From Rhizobium sp. (lineage in GTDB: Bacteria; Pseudomonadota; Alphaproteobacteria; Rhizobiales; Rhizobiaceae), in NCBI GenBank assembly GCA_003527225.1, contig DPXQ01000165.1, positions 1-8,990 on the forward strand: a stretch of 8,990 nucleotides of DNA, in the 5' to 3' direction. Positions 6,767 to 8,990 of this stretch are shown here, one piece after another; positions within the stretch are counted from its first letter, which is position 1; each line of letters starts with the position of its first letter. The position numbers were made by a program, and so were the translations under genes. The notes under the pieces are model-generated. The model searched no databases and had not been told where the DNA came from. It saw only the letters and a list, made by a program, of their open reading frames with translations.

Positions 6767-7074
6767 TCGACGTCCGCCTATTGAGGCCGCTGGCGAAAGC
6801 AATCGGCGCCCGGCGCGAGACCCAGCGGCATCTCGATCGTCTGACCCGTCAGATTGCGGCGCGCGCCGCAAGACAGGCGACCACGGTGAAGGTCCGGAGC
6901 CGCGTGCGGCGCCGGTCCAGTCCCCGCCTCCACCATCGGGAGCTTGTCGATCGCCTTGCCTTCGAGCGCTGGGTCGAACTCGACACGATCGCCTGCAGGC
7001 TGGCGATGCAGGAGCAGGTCATTGGCGAACTCCAGTATAACGACCGCGAGCCTGTGCTGAATCCGGCGATATAG
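6763..7074 (+). CDS. Small basic hypothetical protein, 103 aa
   Basis: The ATG at 6763 has GGAGGA (6751-6756) 6 bases upstream and overlaps the stop of the 62-aa frame. The N-terminal half is helical and very basic, with arginine-rich segments at about 17-37 (ARRETQRHLDRLTRQIAARAA) and 45-55 (RSRVRRRSSPR), suggesting nucleic-acid binding. The second half (LVDRLAFERWVELDTIACRLAMQEQVIGEL, 61-90) looks like an amphipathic helical pair that could mediate dimerisation. No signal peptide or membrane segment is seen. It is the last gene of the operon that begins with the ParB-like gene; a 384-base gap follows. I do not recognise the family. A DNA-binding accessory protein or regulator is a reasonable guess from charge alone. 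Confidence 0.7.
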   Translation: MIDVRLLRPLAKAIGARRETQRHLDRLTRQIAARAARQATTVKVRSRVRRRSSPRLHHRELVDRLAFERWVELDTIACRLAMQEQVIGELQYNDREPVLNPAI

Positions 7075-7458
7075 GAGGACCCGAGGCGAAAGGACCTGGC
7101 GATAGTCCTACCCGGCTGCGATGTCATCGTCATGGTGGGCTTGGCCATGTCTGTCGCTTGCCTTGGGATTGATATCGGACCCGTGGCGGACTGCCCTTCT
7201 TGTTCGCTGCGGTCTGAACCGGCGGCCGGTCGTTTCAAGGCCGCTTGCGCGCCGCGGGGCGGCCGATCCAGCCTCTCTGCGCGACGGCAGGCTCGCGGTC
7301 TGCTCAGGTCAAGACCTGCTGGCTCGCAACCCTGCCCTGCTCGCTCAGCCGGATCGGACCTATGAAGCCGCCCGTCCCTTGCCGGTTCCTGGTCGTCCGC
7401 ATCGAAGGGCAAACCGGCACGGGCCGGAACCGCTTCGCAAGCCAAGGAAGGAACAGAC
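7075..7458 (+). other. Gene-free 384-base interval before the 195-aa gene
   Basis: Frames crossing this stretch on both strands give low-complexity arginine/alanine/proline-rich products and no plausible protein. Visible structure: a weak 5-bp stem AGGAC/GTCCT (7091-7095 with 7105-7109), a 14-base near-palindrome CAGGTC-AA-GACCTG (7305-7318), and a 5-bp GC stem CCGGC/GCCGG (7414-7427) shortly before the ribosome binding site AAGGAAGGA (7444-7452). No clear intrinsic terminator ends the preceding operon and no convincing -35/-10 pair is seen. It probably holds the promoter and 5' leader of the 195-aa gene. Confidence 0.5.
7305..7318. repeat. 14-base palindrome, possible operator
   Basis: CAGGTC (7305-7310) and GACCTG (7313-7318) are exact inverse complements separated by AA. 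The spacing is too tight for an RNA hairpin, so a binding site for a dimeric DNA-binding protein is the more natural reading. It lies about 140 bases before the ATG of the 195-aa gene. Confidence 0.35.
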
Positions 7459-8046
7459 ATGGCCAAGCCCTCTACACCCAATCGCTCCAACGCACGGGTC
7501 TCGCAATCTCGCCGCGCTACCACCCTCGAAATGGTCCGCCTCTCCTGCCCCGACGCCACCCAGGCGTCCAAGATCGCGACAAGCTTCGGCACTGCAGTCG
7601 TCGACAGCGAAGGCATCCGCAGCCTTCACGAGCGGCTGATCGTCGAGACCGCCGAAAGCCTGTCCGAAGGCCTCGGCGAGAAGGCGATGCAGATCCATCT
7701 CCAGCGCATTGTCGGGGCCTTCGTCGGATCCGCGCATGGCGCCGGGCAATTCTACTCCCGCGCCGTCACAGAGGCGCGCGACGCAACGGCCAAGGCGTCC
7801 AACGATGCCCGCGACGAGGATCTCGATGGACCGGTCGGCTATGACAGCGCCGCCCAGCGCAAGCGGGAGTTCGCGGCCGACATGGGTGTCCAGTCCCACG
7901 CGCTGCGCATGGCAGCCGAGGGCGCAGTCGCCGCCTATGAACAGGTCATCGGCGAGACCTGGAAGCCCTTCGACCGGCCGATCGAAAATCCGGGCGTATC
8001 GCTCGACCGCAAGGCGGCCGAAGCTCAGTTGGCCGCTTTCGGATAA
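7459..8046 (+). CDS. Hypothetical helical protein, 195 aa
   Basis: The ATG at 7459 follows AAGGAAGGA (7444-7452) by 6 bases, a strong ribosome binding site. The N-terminal 25 residues are basic and serine-rich, probably disordered. From about 35 to 170 the sequence looks almost entirely helical, with segments such as IRSLHERLIVETAESLSEGL (53-72), KAMQIHLQRIVGAFVGSAHG (75-94) and ALRMAAEGAVAAYEQVI (148-164). A proline-containing tail (KPFDRPIENPGVSLDR) and a short final helix follow. There is no signal peptide or membrane segment, so it should be cytoplasmic. It has gaps of 384 bases before and 277 after, and a likely terminator just beyond the stop, so it appears to be a separate transcription unit. 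I do not recognise a named family; its position just ahead of ardC suggests an establishment or anti-defence accessory role, by context only. Confidence 0.85.
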   Translation: MAKPSTPNRSNARVSQSRRATTLEMVRLSCPDATQASKIATSFGTAVVDSEGIRSLHERLIVETAESLSEGLGEKAMQIHLQRIVGAFVGSAHGAGQFYSRAVTEARDATAKASNDARDEDLDGPVGYDSAAQRKREFAADMGVQSHALRMAAEGAVAAYEQVIGETWKPFDRPIENPGVSLDRKAAEAQLAAFG

Positions 8047-8053
8047 AACGAAC

Positions 8054-8080
8054 GGCGGGGTCGCACCCCGCCCCTGCCTT
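8054..8080 (+). terminator. Probable rho-independent terminator of the 195-aa gene
   Basis: GGCGGGG (8054-8060), loop TCGCA and CCCCGCC (8066-8072) make a perfect 7-bp GC stem starting 7 bases after the stop codon of the 195-aa gene. The following sequence CCTGCCTTCTTGTTCCTT is only pyrimidine-rich, not a clean T run, so termination may be partial. Confidence 0.5.
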
Positions 8081-8323
8081 CTTGTTCCTTGGCTGGCGCC
8101 TGCATGCGCCGGCCTTCTCTCATGTCGAAAAGGGAAACGGGAGACGAGCCTATCGCGGCCCGTCCCGCTCGGCGGTCCTGCAGGAGCCGGGCGCCCTTGC
8201 AACGGCTTCGCCGTCCTCCACGCTGTTGCGGCCGTTCCGGTGCATGGCCGCACCATCGGCCCCTGACTTCGGACCTCCGTGACGGACCGCGACAGGCGCG
8301 GTCCCTGAAAAGGAAAAGAAGTC
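8081..8323 (+). promoter_or_regulatory. Structured 5' region of ardC
   Basis: No protein is supported here. Several small stems are visible: GGCGC/GCGCC (8095-8099 with 8106-8110), the palindrome TCCTGCAGGA, ACGGC-TTC-GCCGT around 8203-8215, and an 8-bp stem at 8284-8304 just ahead of the ribosome binding site. I cannot identify a convincing -35/-10 pair, although a promoter is expected because a terminator precedes the region. Confidence 0.4.
8284..8304 (+). repeat. 8-bp stem-loop immediately before the ardC ribosome binding site
   Basis: GGACCGCG (8284-8291) pairs exactly with CGCGGTCC (8297-8304) around the loop ACAGG. The stem ends 6 bases before the AGGA (8311-8314) that serves the ATG at 8324, and no T tract follows. 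It may stabilise the 5' end of the mRNA or control access to the ribosome binding site. Confidence 0.6.
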
Positions 8324-8990
8324 ATGACAAAAAAATCGGAATCGGACCGTGCGGATATCTATACGCGGATCACCGATCGGATCGTTGAAGATCTCGAACA
8401 AGGCGTTCGTCCCTGGATGAAACCATGGAGCGCCGCCAACACGCATAGTCGCATCAGCCGACCGATGCGCCACAACGGCCTGCCCTATTCCGGCATGAAC
8501 GTGCTGCTCCTGTGGTCGGAGCAGGTATCGCGGGGCTTCTCCTCCTCGATGTGGATGACCTTCAAACAGGCGCTCGAGCTGGGTGGGGCCGTGCGGAAAG
8601 GCGAAACGGGCTCGACCGTCGTCTTTGCCAGCCGCTTCACAAAGTCGGTAGCCGACGGAAACGGCAATGATGTTGATCGGGAAATTCCGTTCCTGAAGGC
8701 ATATTCTGTGTTCAATATCGAGCAGATCGACGGTTTGCCCGACACCTATCATGCCCCGCCGGCCAAGATCCGGGATCCTGTCGAGCGAATAGAGCGCGCC
8801 GATCTCTTCTTCCGCAACACCGGCGCCGTGATCCGGCACGGTGGCAATCAGGCCTATTATTCACCGGTCATGGACTTTATCCAGATGCCGCCCTTCGAAG
8901 CGTTTCGCGATGCTGCCGGCCACGCGGCTGTCCTCAGCCATGAGGCGACCCATTGGACGGCGGCGGAACATCGCGTCGGACGAGATCTTT
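8324..8990 (+). CDS. ardC: ArdC-type antirestriction protein, 3'-truncated by the window edge
   Basis: The frame opens with ATG at 8324, AGGA (8311-8314) 9 bases upstream, and runs without a stop to the last base, giving 222 visible residues of a protein usually near 300. The N-terminal ArdC single-strand-DNA-binding domain is clear: DIYTRITDRIVEDLEQGVRP (11-30), then WMKPW, the PYSGMNVLLLW segment (54-64) and MWMTFKQALELGGAVRKGE (76-94). The start of the C-terminal zincin metallopeptidase domain is present with the zinc-binding HEATH (HExxH, residues 206-210) in VLSHEATHW, followed by EHRVGRDL. The further residues of the active site lie off the window. ArdC of plasmid pSa is known to bind single-stranded DNA and protect entering DNA from type I restriction. 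Here it should act in the recipient cytoplasm after conjugation. The symbol follows family membership, not a demonstrated orthologue. Confidence 0.93.
   Translation, partial: MTKKSESDRADIYTRITDRIVEDLEQGVRPWMKPWSAANTHSRISRPMRHNGLPYSGMNVLLLWSEQVSRGFSSSMWMTFKQALELGGAVRKGETGSTVVFASRFTKSVADGNGNDVDREIPFLKAYSVFNIEQIDGLPDTYHAPPAKIRDPVERIERADLFFRNTGAVIRHGGNQAYYSPVMDFIQMPPFEAFRDAAGHAAVLSHEATHWTAAEHRVGRDL

Noticed and set aside
7132..7365. Plus-strand frame of 77 codons beginning MVGLAMSVACLGIDIGP, resembling a signal peptide or membrane helix
   Set aside because: No ribosome binding site, and after the first 25 residues it becomes serine/arginine-rich low-complexity sequence; probably chance.
6849..7616. 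Minus-strand frame of 255 codons covering the 7075-7458 gap
   Set aside because: It overlaps the ends of two better-supported plus-strand genes and its product is arginine/alanine-rich without a fold-like pattern.
7360..8325. Minus-strand frame of 321 codons opposite the 195-aa gene and the ardC leader
   Set aside because: No ribosome binding site or domain; the plus-strand 195-aa gene has a strong ribosome binding site and regular helical pattern.
1..8990. CRISPR array, tRNA, rRNA, insertion sequence or replication origin
   Set aside because: I looked for spaced direct repeats, cloverleaf features, transposase motifs with terminal inverted repeats and iteron clusters by eye and found none.

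Overview
The window looks like a stretch of accessory DNA, most likely a plasmid or integrative conjugative element, from an alphaproteobacterium of the Rhizobiales (Rhizobium/Agrobacterium/Mesorhizobium type). The base composition is GC-rich, codons end mainly in G or C, and the gene set is a very large SNF2-type helicase, a long orphan ParB-like protein, several small proteins of unknown function and an ArdC antirestriction protein. This combination is familiar from rhizobial plasmids. No chromosomal housekeeping gene, rRNA or tRNA is visible. The assignment rests on protein-family memory, not on a search.

Layout. Bases 1-3177 hold the 3' part of a giant helicase gene whose beginning, probably with an adenine-methylase domain, lies upstream of the window; a rho-independent terminator follows at 3316-3340. 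A small gene on the minus strand (3342-3584) converges on that terminator and is weakly reminiscent of VbhA-type Fic antitoxins. The 534-base gap 3585-4118 contains an alphaproteobacterial-type promoter, then an orphan strong terminator, which together suggest a small RNA of about 100 nt, and then a structured leader for the next operon.

From 4119 a tight plus-strand operon runs ParB-like (585 aa), a 231-aa protein, a 62-aa protein and a 103-aa protein. Two of the three junctions are ATGA overlaps and the other is a 9-base gap. An 18-bp perfect inverted repeat sits inside the first codons of the 231-aa gene. After a 384-base gap comes a 195-aa helical protein of unknown function, a likely terminator, another structured gap, and the 5' part of ardC, which runs off the right edge.

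How the parts may work together (inference): a ParB-like protein without ParA, ArdC and a huge helicase/methylase-type protein, nearly all on one strand, resemble the leading region of a conjugative element. That is the part entering the recipient first and encoding establishment and anti-defence functions; in F-like plasmids a long ParB-like gene (yubM) sits there with ssb, psiB and ard genes. The unnamed small proteins would then be candidate establishment or anti-defence factors, and the many stem-loops could matter in single-stranded transferred DNA. No oriT, relaxase or replication gene is visible to confirm this.
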